Assembly (NCBI RefSeq): GCF_000763385.1
Contig: NZ_JQFA01000002.1
Location: forward strand, 1,984,001-2,048,000
Source of the DNA: Leptolyngbya sp. KIOST-1
Lineage (GTDB): Bacteria > Cyanobacteriota > Cyanobacteriia > Phormidesmidales > Phormidesmidaceae
Length of the DNA stretch: 64,000 nucleotides
Direction: 5' to 3'
Of this stretch, positions 28,144 through 35,571 are shown piece after piece. The notes under the pieces were generated by a model. That model did no database searches, was not told the DNA's origin, and saw nothing but the letters and a program-made list of their open reading frames with translations. The position numbers were made by a program, and so were the translations under genes. Each line of letters begins with the position of its first letter. The first letter of the stretch is position 1.

Positions 28144-29354
28144 AGAACGGCTTCCTCTTGGACGAGATAGGTACGGTCTTGCTTAACCACGAGGTCTTTT
28201 TGAATCAGCGATCGCAGCGCATCTACCGCCTGAAAACGGTTGATGCCCAGCTCCGTCTCAATTTCGCTGAGGCGAGCCCCCTGGGACAGGTGCAGGTAGT
28301 TGTAAACCACCTCTTCGATTGACGGAGACTCGGCAGCGGGGACAGGAGCGACGGCCACCGTCGAGGGAGGTGCGGCTGGGGCTGTCACCGTGGCCACTGG
28401 CGCCGAGGGAGCGACCGGTGCCGCAGGGGCTGGGGGCCGGGCCGGGGCCTGGGCCGCCTTGGCCGGAGCGGGGGAAGGTATTACAGCCGCTTTGGGGGCC
28501 ACTTTGGGGACCACCGTGGGGGCGGGCTTGGCAGGCGCTACCGCCCGGGCCGGGGGAGCGATGGCCGCGGGTCGGGTAGCGATGGGTCGAGGGGCAGGAG
28601 CCTCAGCGGGTTGAGGAGCAGCCTGGCCCCAGACGATGTGGGATAGCTGGGCTCGCTGGGCCTGGAGCTGACGGCGAAAGTCGGCCAGCTCGTCAAACAT
28701 GGCGTCGACAGATAGGGTCAAAGCCTGGCGATCGCACTGACGCTGGGTCTGGTTGATCACGGCGGCCTGCTGGCGCACAGCGGTCAGATCCTTGAGGGTG
28801 GTCTGCACCTGCACCTGCAACTCTTCGACGTAGGCGGTGAGCTGGGGCAGTAGCTCGGCCCGCACCATCGCCTGCTCCTGGCGATAACCAGCCAGATCGA
28901 CAGCTGTTTTAGCCTGAATGGCCGCTACCTGCTGCTGCACCTGGCGCAGCTCCTGGGCAATCTCTAAGCGCAGGTCATTGACAGTGTTTTGAAGCACCTG
29001 GCAATCGTGCTCAAGCTTTTGGCGCAGTTCGGCGGCGCTCATTTCTCGGGCAGCCTGGTAGCTGGTCAGCAGCTCGATGGTGTCGGCCTGGAGGGCCTGA
29101 ACGTAGGCCTGACGGGCCTGCTGGCGAGGCAAAACCTGAGCCTCGCGATCGGCGGTGGTGTCGGCCAGCCACAGAGCCGTATTGGTCCGCAGATCGCTCA
29201 TCAGCTGCTCGAGGTCCTGGCGCAGCTGCACAGCATGGGTCAGCCGGTCAGCCTGCCAGCGTTCCAGGTCAGTAAAGACCTGATAGCGCCGATTGACCAC
29301 CTCACTCTGGCGCAGTTGTCGTGCGGCTTGCCACTGGTCATAAAGTGCTGTCAC
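28140..29354 (-). CDS. gvpC: Gas vesicle protein GvpC with Pro/Ala-rich linker and winged-helix-like tail
   Basis: A 404-residue GvpC. Residues 1-~243 are a helical Gln-rich stretch with loosely repeated ~33-residue units, e.g. [20 protein letters not shown] and [10 protein letters not shown], resembling the canonical repeats FLxDTAKER; it ends [19 protein letters not shown], like the end of ordinary GvpC. GvpC coats and strengthens the vesicle shell. Residues ~244-343 are a Pro/Ala/Val-rich linker. Residues ~344-404 (core [16 protein letters not shown]) form a winged-helix-like domain shared with GvpN. Normal GvpC is ~150-250 aa, so both linker and tail are additions. 297 bp separate it from gvpA. 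Confidence 0.85.
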   Translation of the reverse strand: MTALYDQWQAARQLRQSEVVNRRYQVFTDLERWQADRLTHAVQLRQDLEQLMSDLRTNTALWLADTTADREAQVLPRQQARQAYVQALQADTIELLTSYQAAREMSAAELRQKLEHDCQVLQNTVNDLRLEIAQELRQVQQQVAAIQAKTAVDLAGYRQEQAMVRAELLPQLTAYVEELQVQVQTTLKDLTAVRQQAAVINQTQRQCDRQALTLSVDAMFDELADFRRQLQAQRAQLSHIVWGQAAPQPAEAPAPRPIATRPAAIAPPARAVAPAKPAPTVVPKVAPKAAVIPSPAPAKAAQAPARPPAPAAPVAPSAPVATVTAPAAPPSTVAVAPVPAAESPSIEEVVYNYLHLSQGARLSEIETELGINRFQAVDALRSLIQKDLVVKQDRTYLVQEEAVL

Positions 29355-29573
29355 AGGACTGCTCTCCCTTTAGCGAAAATGAAATGTGGTAAATAACTTT
29401 GGGTATTTTTCAAGGTGGCAAGGAGAGAAAAAAGCGCCAAGAACAGAATAGTCACTGGACCTTAAAGAGCTGGTTTTTGGCAGGGTCTCGGTGGAATTTT
29501 GAAGCGCTATTTGTAAACTTGCCAACGGCCAATTTGCCGTTATAGTCAGAGCTGGAAAATGTTGGTGAGCCCT

Positions 29574-29630
29574 AACCTATGGGGCAGATAAACCTGGGTC
29601 GAACTCAATGTTTCACTGCCCCATTGGGTT
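29574..29630 (-). promoter_or_regulatory. Hairpin in the gvpA-gvpC spacer
   Basis: In transcript sense, AACCCAATGGGGCAG (29630-29616) can pair with CTGCCCCATAGGTT (29587-29574), a ~13-bp stem with a single bulge and a ~28-nt loop. No T-run follows. It lies 22 bp after gvpA and could stabilise or partly terminate an abundant gvpA message, giving far more GvpA than downstream proteins (inference). A second small hairpin (29524-29541, AACGGC/GCCGTT) lies further downstream. Confidence 0.5.
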
Positions 29631-29651
29631 ATTGAGAGCGGTCGTGCGCTG

Positions 29652-29870
29652 TTAGGCAGCGGGTACAGCAGCTTGAGCGGTCAGGCCAACGGCTTCGGCA
29701 TACTTGAGGTAGGTGTCAACGGAAGCAATCACAACGCGAGCCTCGATGGCCAGCAGCTCAATACCAACCAGAGACACACGAACCCAAGCATCCACAACGA
29801 TGCCTTTGTCCAGAATGCGGTCAACAACTTCGGCCAAGCTAGAGGAAGAGTTTACTTTTTCAACAGCCAT
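29652..29870 (-). CDS. gvpA: Gas vesicle major structural protein GvpA
   Basis: 72 residues, [20 protein letters not shown]..., containing [20 protein letters not shown] and [17 protein letters not shown]. It is nearly the canonical cyanobacterial GvpA, the shell-forming protein. Only one copy is present. An AGGGG at 29882-29886 precedes the ATG by about ten bases. It is first gene of the minus-strand gvp block and divergent from the TPR gene. Confidence 0.98.
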   Translation of the reverse strand: MAVEKVNSSSSLAEVVDRILDKGIVVDAWVRVSLVGIELLAIEARVVIASVDTYLKYAEAVGLTAQAAVPAA

Positions 29871-30172
29871 GGTTTTGAAACCCCTAAACAGTTAATGTGT
29901 TCGATGAAATTGCAAGGTGTTCTCCCTCAGATGGGCCTAGCTGCTACTGCAAAGAAGCGGTAGAAACAGCCTCAGCGCTCAGGGCTTATTCCTTGCACAT
30001 TTGTAGTCTGCCCATCTGCTTAGAGCCACTCACAACTTTAAAAAAATCAGTTCACCTATTGTTACCTAACCGCGCTTTCACCCTGAGCGGCCACACCCCA
30101 ACCCCGCAGGCCCACCAACTCTGGCCAATGCCCGATAATGGAAGCTAATCCTATGGTCAGGCGAAAGCACAC
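29871..30172. other. 302-bp divergent promoter region between gvpA and TPR gene
   Basis: No coding region of note. It is AT-richer between ~29980 and ~30070. I see no operator I can name. The gvpA promoter must lie here. Confidence 0.5.
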
Positions 30173-30643
30173 ATGGACGACTCAACCCTGGAGATACTGC
30201 TACAAAGCCTGAGGCAAGAGGACGAGTATCAGCGGGAACTGGCCACCGCCGCCCTGTGGCAGAGTTGGTTTTACCAGAAGGGAGCCGAGGGCAATCAACG
30301 ACTGCAAACGGCCCAGGCGTTGGTAGATCAGGGCGAGCTCGATGCAGCAGAGGCCCTGCTGTCGGCCCTGGTGGCTGAGCTGCCCGACTTCGCCGAAGCC
30401 TGGAATCGACGGGCAGTGCTCTTCTTTGTGCAGCACCGCTATCGGGAGGCTAGGGCAGACTGCCAGCGCGTTTTGGAGCTGGTGCCCTACCACTTTGGCG
30501 CACTTCACGGCCTGGGGCTGTGCCATGCCGCCCTGGAGCAGTATGAAGACGCCATTCAGGCGTTTAGACGGGCTTTGGTGGTGCAACCCTACGCGCTGAT
30601 TAACCAGCGGCTGCTGTTGGAGTGCACGGCACAGCTGAGCTAA
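30173..30643 (+). CDS. TPR (tetratricopeptide) repeat protein
   Basis: A 156-residue soluble protein with about three TPR units: ALVDQGELDAAEALLSALVAELPDFAEAWNR, VLFFVQHRYREARADCQRVLELVPYHFGAL and GLCHAALEQYEDAIQAFRRALVVQP. Typical TPR spacing of 34 residues and A/G/Y signature positions are visible. The partner is unknown. It lies between the two gvp blocks and is convergent with the solute-binding protein gene. Confidence 0.85.
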   Translation: MDDSTLEILLQSLRQEDEYQRELATAALWQSWFYQKGAEGNQRLQTAQALVDQGELDAAEALLSALVAELPDFAEAWNRRAVLFFVQHRYREARADCQRVLELVPYHFGALHGLGLCHAALEQYEDAIQAFRRALVVQPYALINQRLLLECTAQLS

Positions 30644-30679
30644 TCAGCGAAAACAGGGTGGGCAGAGGTTGCCAGTTGC

Positions 30680-32509
30680 CTATTCAACGGTCAACTCATG
30701 GATATTCCACAGGGCACCGCCCAGGGCCGTATACTGCACGTTCTGGACCCGGTTGCGCACGGCGGTAAGCGACAGGTTGTTAATTAAATAGGTAAAGGGC
30801 AGGTATTCCTGGGTCAGCTGCTGGGTTTCTTTGTACAGCTCAAAGCGCCGATCTTCGTCAATTTCCTGGGCCGCTTCAATGTAGAGGTCGGCGATACGGC
30901 GCTCCCAGTCGGCGGCCTCCCAGCCCTCCAGGGGATCCTGGCCAGGACCAGCGTTCTGGTTAAAGGCGTGAAGCGCCCCATCCAGCAGCCAAACATTGGC
31001 CCCACCATTGGGTTCGGTGCCGCCAGTTAGGCCCAACACCATAGCTTCCCACTCCAGGCTGTCGGTGAGGCGATCGACCAGGGCATTGAAGGCCAGGGGC
31101 TGAAAGTCTACCTGAATGCCCAGCTGGGACAGGTCGTTTCTAATTTGGGAGCCAATTGACTCACGGATTCGGTTGCCGGCGTTGGTGATCAGGGTAAACC
31201 GCACCCGATTGCCCTCTGCGTCTAGCAATTGACCAGCGCTGTTGTATTCAAACCCAGCGCCCAGCAGCAGTTCCCTGGCCCGCTCCGGGTTGTAATCGTA
31301 GGTGCGAATGCCCATTTCTGGTGGCGCGAAGAAGGGGCTAGGCACCGAGATCGGCGAGGTTTGGGGTTGTCCCAGCCCCTGGAAAATGTTGTTGACCATG
31401 GTCTCGCGATCGATACCGTAGGAGATCGCCTGACGAAAGGCAACGTTGTTAAACCAGGCCGATCGCACCGGGTTGACGAGAGGTCTGCCATTGCGGCTGG
31501 CCCGGTTGAGGTTAAAGGCAAAGAAGTTGGTGCCCATGCCGGGGCCACCGTTGTAGACCGTGAAATCGCCCCGTTCCTCCTCCCGCTTCAGCAGAGAGAA
31601 AAAGTCGGGCTGCACACTGTCCATATCGAGCCCGCCGGATCGAAACTGGAAGAAGGAGGTGTCGGTCGAGCCGACGATCTGCCAGACCACCTGCTCCAGG
31701 TAGGGCTGCGGGTTGCCCTGCTCGTCCTGCTGCCAGTAGTAGGGGTTGCGCTCAAAAATCACCCGTTCACCAGGCACGTACTGGGCCAGGCGAAAGGGAC
31801 CATTGCCAACGATCTGGCGGGGCGGCGTGTCGGTACCCCAGGTGGAGAGAAAAATTGGGTTGCCCTGGGCATCGGGATTTTCGACTGCGCTCTGGAGAAT
31901 GTGGGCCGGAATAATCTCCAGCGAGGTATTGCGCAGCATGGGGGCGAAGGGTTCCGGCAGGGAGAACTGCACCCGGCGATCGTCCACCCGGCTGACCTCC
32001 GGCAGCAGACCCTGGGTGCCAATGCGAAACCCGTCGCGACTGTTGGTGGGGATGGCGGGGTTGAACAGGGTGTCGTAGGTAAACACCACATCGTCCACGG
32101 TCAAGGGTTCGCCATCGGACCAGCGCAGCCCCTCGCGCAGGGTAAACACCAGCTGTCTGCCGTCCTCGGAGATTTCCCAGCTTTCGGCCAGCGCAGGCAC
32201 CACGTCCCCGGTAACGCCGTCGGTGGTGGTCAGGCCTTCAAAGGTAAAGCCAAAGATGTTGGGCGATTCCTGGCTGAGGATGGGGTTAAAGGTTTTGGGG
32301 TCGCTGAGGGTACTCAGCACCAGGCGGGGCACGTCGGCACTGGCCCGGGCAAAGCGGGTGGGGTCGCAGCCAGCGCTGACCAGCCCAACCACCAGCACCA
32401 GCACCAGGGCCATGATCTGCTTTCCCCGGCGGGCCCAGGTGCCTGTTCTCAGCCAGCGGTTGGTTGCCTCAGGTGCAGTGGCCACAGTTGCTAGTCTCCT
32501 ATTCGCCAA
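30680..32509 (-). CDS. ABC transporter solute-binding lipoprotein, family 5 (peptide/nickel type)
   Basis: A 609-residue periplasmic lipoprotein. The N-terminus has a basic region, a hydrophobic stretch and the lipobox LVSAGC, lipid-modified Cys at ~48. The mature part shows family 5 motifs: DPKTFNPILSQESPNIFGFTFEGLTT, LAESWEISEDGRQLVFTLREGLRWSDGEPLTVDDVVFTYD, GNGPFRLAQYVPGERVIFERNPYYW, and a conserved C-terminal TYLINNLSLTAVRNRVQNV. It is likely the binding protein for oligopeptides or similar solutes. No permease or ATPase genes are next to it in the window. Confidence 0.93.
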   Translation of the reverse strand: MANRRLATVATAPEATNRWLRTGTWARRGKQIMALVLVLVVGLVSAGCDPTRFARASADVPRLVLSTLSDPKTFNPILSQESPNIFGFTFEGLTTTDGVTGDVVPALAESWEISEDGRQLVFTLREGLRWSDGEPLTVDDVVFTYDTLFNPAIPTNSRDGFRIGTQGLLPEVSRVDDRRVQFSLPEPFAPMLRNTSLEIIPAHILQSAVENPDAQGNPIFLSTWGTDTPPRQIVGNGPFRLAQYVPGERVIFERNPYYWQQDEQGNPQPYLEQVVWQIVGSTDTSFFQFRSGGLDMDSVQPDFFSLLKREEERGDFTVYNGGPGMGTNFFAFNLNRASRNGRPLVNPVRSAWFNNVAFRQAISYGIDRETMVNNIFQGLGQPQTSPISVPSPFFAPPEMGIRTYDYNPERARELLLGAGFEYNSAGQLLDAEGNRVRFTLITNAGNRIRESIGSQIRNDLSQLGIQVDFQPLAFNALVDRLTDSLEWEAMVLGLTGGTEPNGGANVWLLDGALHAFNQNAGPGQDPLEGWEAADWERRIADLYIEAAQEIDEDRRFELYKETQQLTQEYLPFTYLINNLSLTAVRNRVQNVQYTALGGALWNIHELTVE

Positions 32510-32712
32510 GACAATGCCAAAAACACTATAGCGATTAACCCACGGCGATTGACAGGATGTCGGGGGCGCTGGGTCGGGCCTGCAGCTGCCGGTGCCCGCA
32601 CCGTTCTTGCGCTGCTCAAGGGTTTATGAACCATCTGGGTTAGGCCAATCCCTTTGGGGCGATCGCAGCCCTGTCGAAGACGCTGACGGTTTAGGGCACC
32701 CTAGGTCTATTC

Positions 32713-32751
32713 CCCCCAGAGACGACCCCCAGAGACACCCCCCAGAGACGA
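32713..32751. repeat. Three tandem 13-bp repeats just upstream of gvpF/L
   Basis: Three copies of CCCCCAGAGACGA (the middle copy ends AC) run to within four bases of the gvpF/L start codon, so they occupy the place of a ribosome-binding site, which is absent. Confidence 0.85.
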
Positions 32752-32754
32752 CCC

Positions 32755-33489
32755 ATGGCTGAACGCTACTATCTGTACGGTATTTTCCCCGCCCCCGGCC
32801 CCGCTGAGCTCCCCCTAACCGGCCTTGACGAGCAGGCGGTGCAGGCCCAGGCGCTGGGCAACTTTACCTTTCTTTATTCGATCGCCTGCCAAAAGCGCTA
32901 CCTGTCCAGCCGCAAGAACCTGCTGGGCCACGAAAAGGTGCTGGAAGCAGCGATGGAACAGGGGCACCGTACTCTGCTGCCGCTCCAGTTCGGCCTCATT
33001 GTCGACAGCTGGGAGCAGGTGCAGGACGACCTGGTGGCTCCCTACGCCGAGGATTTGACCCAGCTGTTTGCGCGGCTCGACGGCTGCCGCGAGGTGAGCA
33101 TTAAGGTACAGTGGGAGCCCTCCAGCGAACTGGAGATGATGATGACGGAAAACGCTGAGCTCAGCGCCCAGCGGGATCAGCTCGAAGGCACCCAGCTGGG
33201 GATGGAGCAGGTGATCTTCATTGGCCAGCAAATCGAAGCGGCGATGGAGGCGCGCAAGCAGGGCATCGTGGACCAGTTTCGCCAGGCCCTCGCCCCGCTA
33301 GCCAAGGACGTGCTCGAAAATGCACCCCAGACCGATGTGATGATCTACAATGCCGCCTACCTGATTCCGTGGGAGAGTGAGGCTGAGTTTAGTCAGGCGG
33401 TGGAAGCCATCGACGAGACTTTTGGCGATCGCCTGCGAATCCGCTACAACAACTTTACCGCCCCCTACAACTTCGCCCAGCTCAACTAG
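32755..33489 (+). CDS. Gas vesicle protein GvpF/GvpL
   Basis: A 244-residue GvpF/GvpL-family protein, MAERYYLYGIFPAPG. Visible hallmarks: N-terminal YLYGI strand, RTLLPLQFGLIVDSW at ~75-90, a long helix and the C-terminal NAAYLIPWESEAEFSQAVEAIDETFGDRLRIRYNNFTAPYNFA, typical of GvpF/L. It is required for vesicle assembly, probably as a scaffold (known for the family). It is followed by gvpG after 10 bp. There is no Shine-Dalgarno; 13-bp repeats abut the start. Confidence 0.92.
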   Translation: MAERYYLYGIFPAPGPAELPLTGLDEQAVQAQALGNFTFLYSIACQKRYLSSRKNLLGHEKVLEAAMEQGHRTLLPLQFGLIVDSWEQVQDDLVAPYAEDLTQLFARLDGCREVSIKVQWEPSSELEMMMTENAELSAQRDQLEGTQLGMEQVIFIGQQIEAAMEARKQGIVDQFRQALAPLAKDVLENAPQTDVMIYNAAYLIPWESEAEFSQAVEAIDETFGDRLRIRYNNFTAPYNFAQLN

Positions 33490-33499
33490 CTGTCTGCCA

Positions 33500-33739
33500 A
33501 TGCTGCTCAAGCTTCTCTTTGCCCCTGTGCTTGGCCCCATCGAAGGGGTGAGCTGGATTGCCGACAAAATGCTGGAACAGGCCGACATCGCCACTAACGA
33601 CCTGGAAAGCCTGCAAAAACAGCTGCTAGCCCTCCAGCTCGCCTTTGACATGGGCGACATCTCTGAACCCGACTTTGAGGCCCAGGAAGAAGATCTCCTG
33701 CTCGCCATCCAGGAGCTTGAGGATGCCGAGGACGAGTAA
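33500..33739 (+). CDS. gvpG: Gas vesicle protein GvpG
   Basis: A 79-residue protein, MLLKLLFAPVLGPIEGVSWIADKMLEQA, matching the GvpG pattern of an N-terminal hydrophobic/aromatic motif followed by an acidic Gln/Glu-rich helix (DLESLQKQLLALQLAFDMGDIS). The ATG at 33500 is 11 bases after the gvpF/L stop. It ends 27 bp before the tRNA-Gln gene on the other strand. Confidence 0.9.
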   Translation: MLLKLLFAPVLGPIEGVSWIADKMLEQADIATNDLESLQKQLLALQLAFDMGDISEPDFEAQEEDLLLAIQELEDAEDE

Positions 33740-33765
33740 CCCTCTAAGGGGAATTTTTGAAAAAA

Positions 33766-33837
33766 CTGGGGTGCTAGGATTCGAACCTAGGAATGCCGGG
33801 ACCAAAACCCGGTGCCTTACCGCTTGGCGACACCCCA
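33766..33837 (-). tRNA. tRNA-Gln (anticodon UUG)
   Basis: The minus strand begins TGGGGTGTCGCCAAGCGGTA and ends in CACCCCA plus discriminator G. Acceptor stem is 7 bp (TGGGGTG/CACCCCA); anticodon loop TTTTGGT gives UUG; the T arm is CCTAGGTTCGAATCCTAG. 72 nt, no encoded CCA. Sequence fits cyanobacterial tRNA-Gln. T-rich sequence follows the 3' end. Confidence 0.97.
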
Positions 33838-33971
33838 TCGTTGTCGCTTTGATACTATAGCAGGCCGAGCCCTTCTGCTGTCAAGATCGCTAAAAAAACT
33901 CGGCCTGGATTCTCCGCCTGCGCTTTGCCCGGTTGCCTTTTGAATGCCGGGCAGCGGCACCAGCCCTTGGC

Positions 33972-35213
33972 TCAGGTGGTGTACTCGGCGTTGATCTTGA
34001 CGTAGTCGTAGCTGAGGTCGCAGCCCCAGGCCTGTCCTTTGCCCGGTCCGTCGCCCACAGAGACGTGGATGGCTACGGTGTCGGTCTTCAGATATTCGCC
34101 TTCGGTGGCCGTCCTCAGGTAGGTGCTGGCGGCGGGGCGATCGAAGTCCAGGGGTTGCCCGTGCTCCATCAGCAGAAAGTCACCTAACTGCACCCGCAGA
34201 TCGCTCTGGTCAAAGGTGACCCCGGCCCGCCCAGCGGCGGCGGCAATGCGGCCCCAGTTGGGGTCGTGGCCAAAGATGGCCGACTTGACCAGGGATGACC
34301 CGGCGATTGTGCGGGCGACCTGGTTGGCAGCGGCGGTGTTGGCCGCCCCGGTGACAGTCACTTCAATCAGACAGGTAGCCCCTTCCCCATCGCGAGCCAC
34401 CGCCTTGGCCAGGTACTGACAAACGGCGGTAAGCATGGCCTCCAGCTGGTCGGCCTCGGCCCCCTCATCGGTGATGGCGGGGGTGCGCGACTCGCCGTTG
34501 GCCAGGGCAATCAGGGTGTCGTTGGTGCTGGTGTCGCCATCCACGGTGATCTGGTTAAAGCTGCGATCGGCGGCTCGGCGCAGCATGTCCTGCCAAAGGG
34601 TGGGCGACACAGTAGCGTCGCAGGTGACGAAGGCCAGCATGGTGGCCATGTTGGGGTGAATCATGCCGGAGCCCTTGGCGATGCCGCCGATGCGCACGGG
34701 GCGATCGTGGATGGTGGTTTCCATGGCCACCGCTTTGGGCACCAGGTCGGTGGTGATGATCGCTCCAGCGGCGGCCTCAGAGCCCTCCGAGGAGAGGCTG
34801 GTCACCAGTCGGGGAATGCCCGCCTTGAGCTGATCCATTTTGATCCGCTGCCCGATGACCCCGGTGGAGGCAATCAGCACGGCCTCCGGGGGCAGATTGA
34901 GGGCAGTACCGAGAGCGGTGGCGCTTTCGAGGGTGTCAACCCACCCCTGGTTGCCGGTGCAGGCGTTGGCCTGACCCGCATTGACCAGAATGGCGCGGGC
35001 GCTGGGGCGCGCGTCGAGGCGCTGACGGCAGTAGTCCACGCAGGCGGCCCGCACGTGGCTGGTGGTGAAGACGCCGGCGGCGATCGCCTCACAGTCCGAG
35101 TAAATCAACGCCAAATCCGGTGCGCCCGAGGGTTTGAGCCCTGCCGCAATGCCCGCCGCCTGAAACCCCTTAGGGGCCGTAATGCCCCTCTCAATCACCC
35201 GCCACTCAGCCAT
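33972..35213 (-). CDS. argJ: Bifunctional glutamate N-acetyltransferase/amino-acid acetyltransferase ArgJ
   Basis: Transfers acetyl from acetylornithine to glutamate and, in the bifunctional form, acetylates glutamate from acetyl-CoA; arginine biosynthesis. 413 residues. The self-cleavage site is in MIHPNMATMLAF (Thr ~191 starts the beta chain). Other markers are GITAPKGFQAAGIAAGLKPSG, LVNAGQANACTG and GHDPNWGRIAAAAGRAG. Single gene, on minus strand after tRNA-Gln. Confidence 0.97.
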   Translation of the reverse strand: MAEWRVIERGITAPKGFQAAGIAAGLKPSGAPDLALIYSDCEAIAAGVFTTSHVRAACVDYCRQRLDARPSARAILVNAGQANACTGNQGWVDTLESATALGTALNLPPEAVLIASTGVIGQRIKMDQLKAGIPRLVTSLSSEGSEAAAGAIITTDLVPKAVAMETTIHDRPVRIGGIAKGSGMIHPNMATMLAFVTCDATVSPTLWQDMLRRAADRSFNQITVDGDTSTNDTLIALANGESRTPAITDEGAEADQLEAMLTAVCQYLAKAVARDGEGATCLIEVTVTGAANTAAANQVARTIAGSSLVKSAIFGHDPNWGRIAAAAGRAGVTFDQSDLRVQLGDFLLMEHGQPLDFDRPAASTYLRTATEGEYLKTDTVAIHVSVGDGPGKGQAWGCDLSYDYVKINAEYTT

Positions 35214-35571
35214 TGTCGTTATTCCATAGGTGCTGCCGGGGATTATATAGCAGAAGAGGGTGAAGAGTAGGCGCTAGTTAGCAGAATGACCAGTATGCTG
35301 CCTGCTCGGACGGATCTAAAACAAAGTTTAGTTACAAGAACTACCCATACTGATGCTTGATATCCGGACTATGGCAAAGGCAACTATTGAGCACCTTCCT
35401 TTCTCTACTTAAAAGCTGCACCAATTAAGAGCATGCAAGGATTACGTGAGGTGAGCAATAAGAAGAAGTTGTGGGAACTCTATTGACACCAGTTCGCGAG
35501 CTACTCTCTCCAGGGACTGCGAGCAACAGAGCATTTAACTGCGAGCAACAGAGCATTTATAGTACTGCCAG
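35214..35571. other. 358-bp intergenic region upstream of the acyltransferase
   Basis: No gene seen. AT-richer from ~35280. It ends with a perfect tandem duplication (listed separately) 12 bp before the acyltransferase ATG, and no Shine-Dalgarno is evident between the repeat and the ATG. Confidence 0.6.
35516..35559. repeat. Perfect tandem 22-bp duplication
   Basis: Two identical adjacent copies, 35516-35537 and 35538-35559, of ACTGCGAGCAACAGAGCATT followed by TA. They lie immediately before the acyltransferase start codon, in its 5' leader. Confidence 0.95.

Noticed and set aside
31229..32494. Plus-strand open frame of 421 codons
   Set aside because: Antisense to the solute-binding protein gene, which has lipobox and family motifs.
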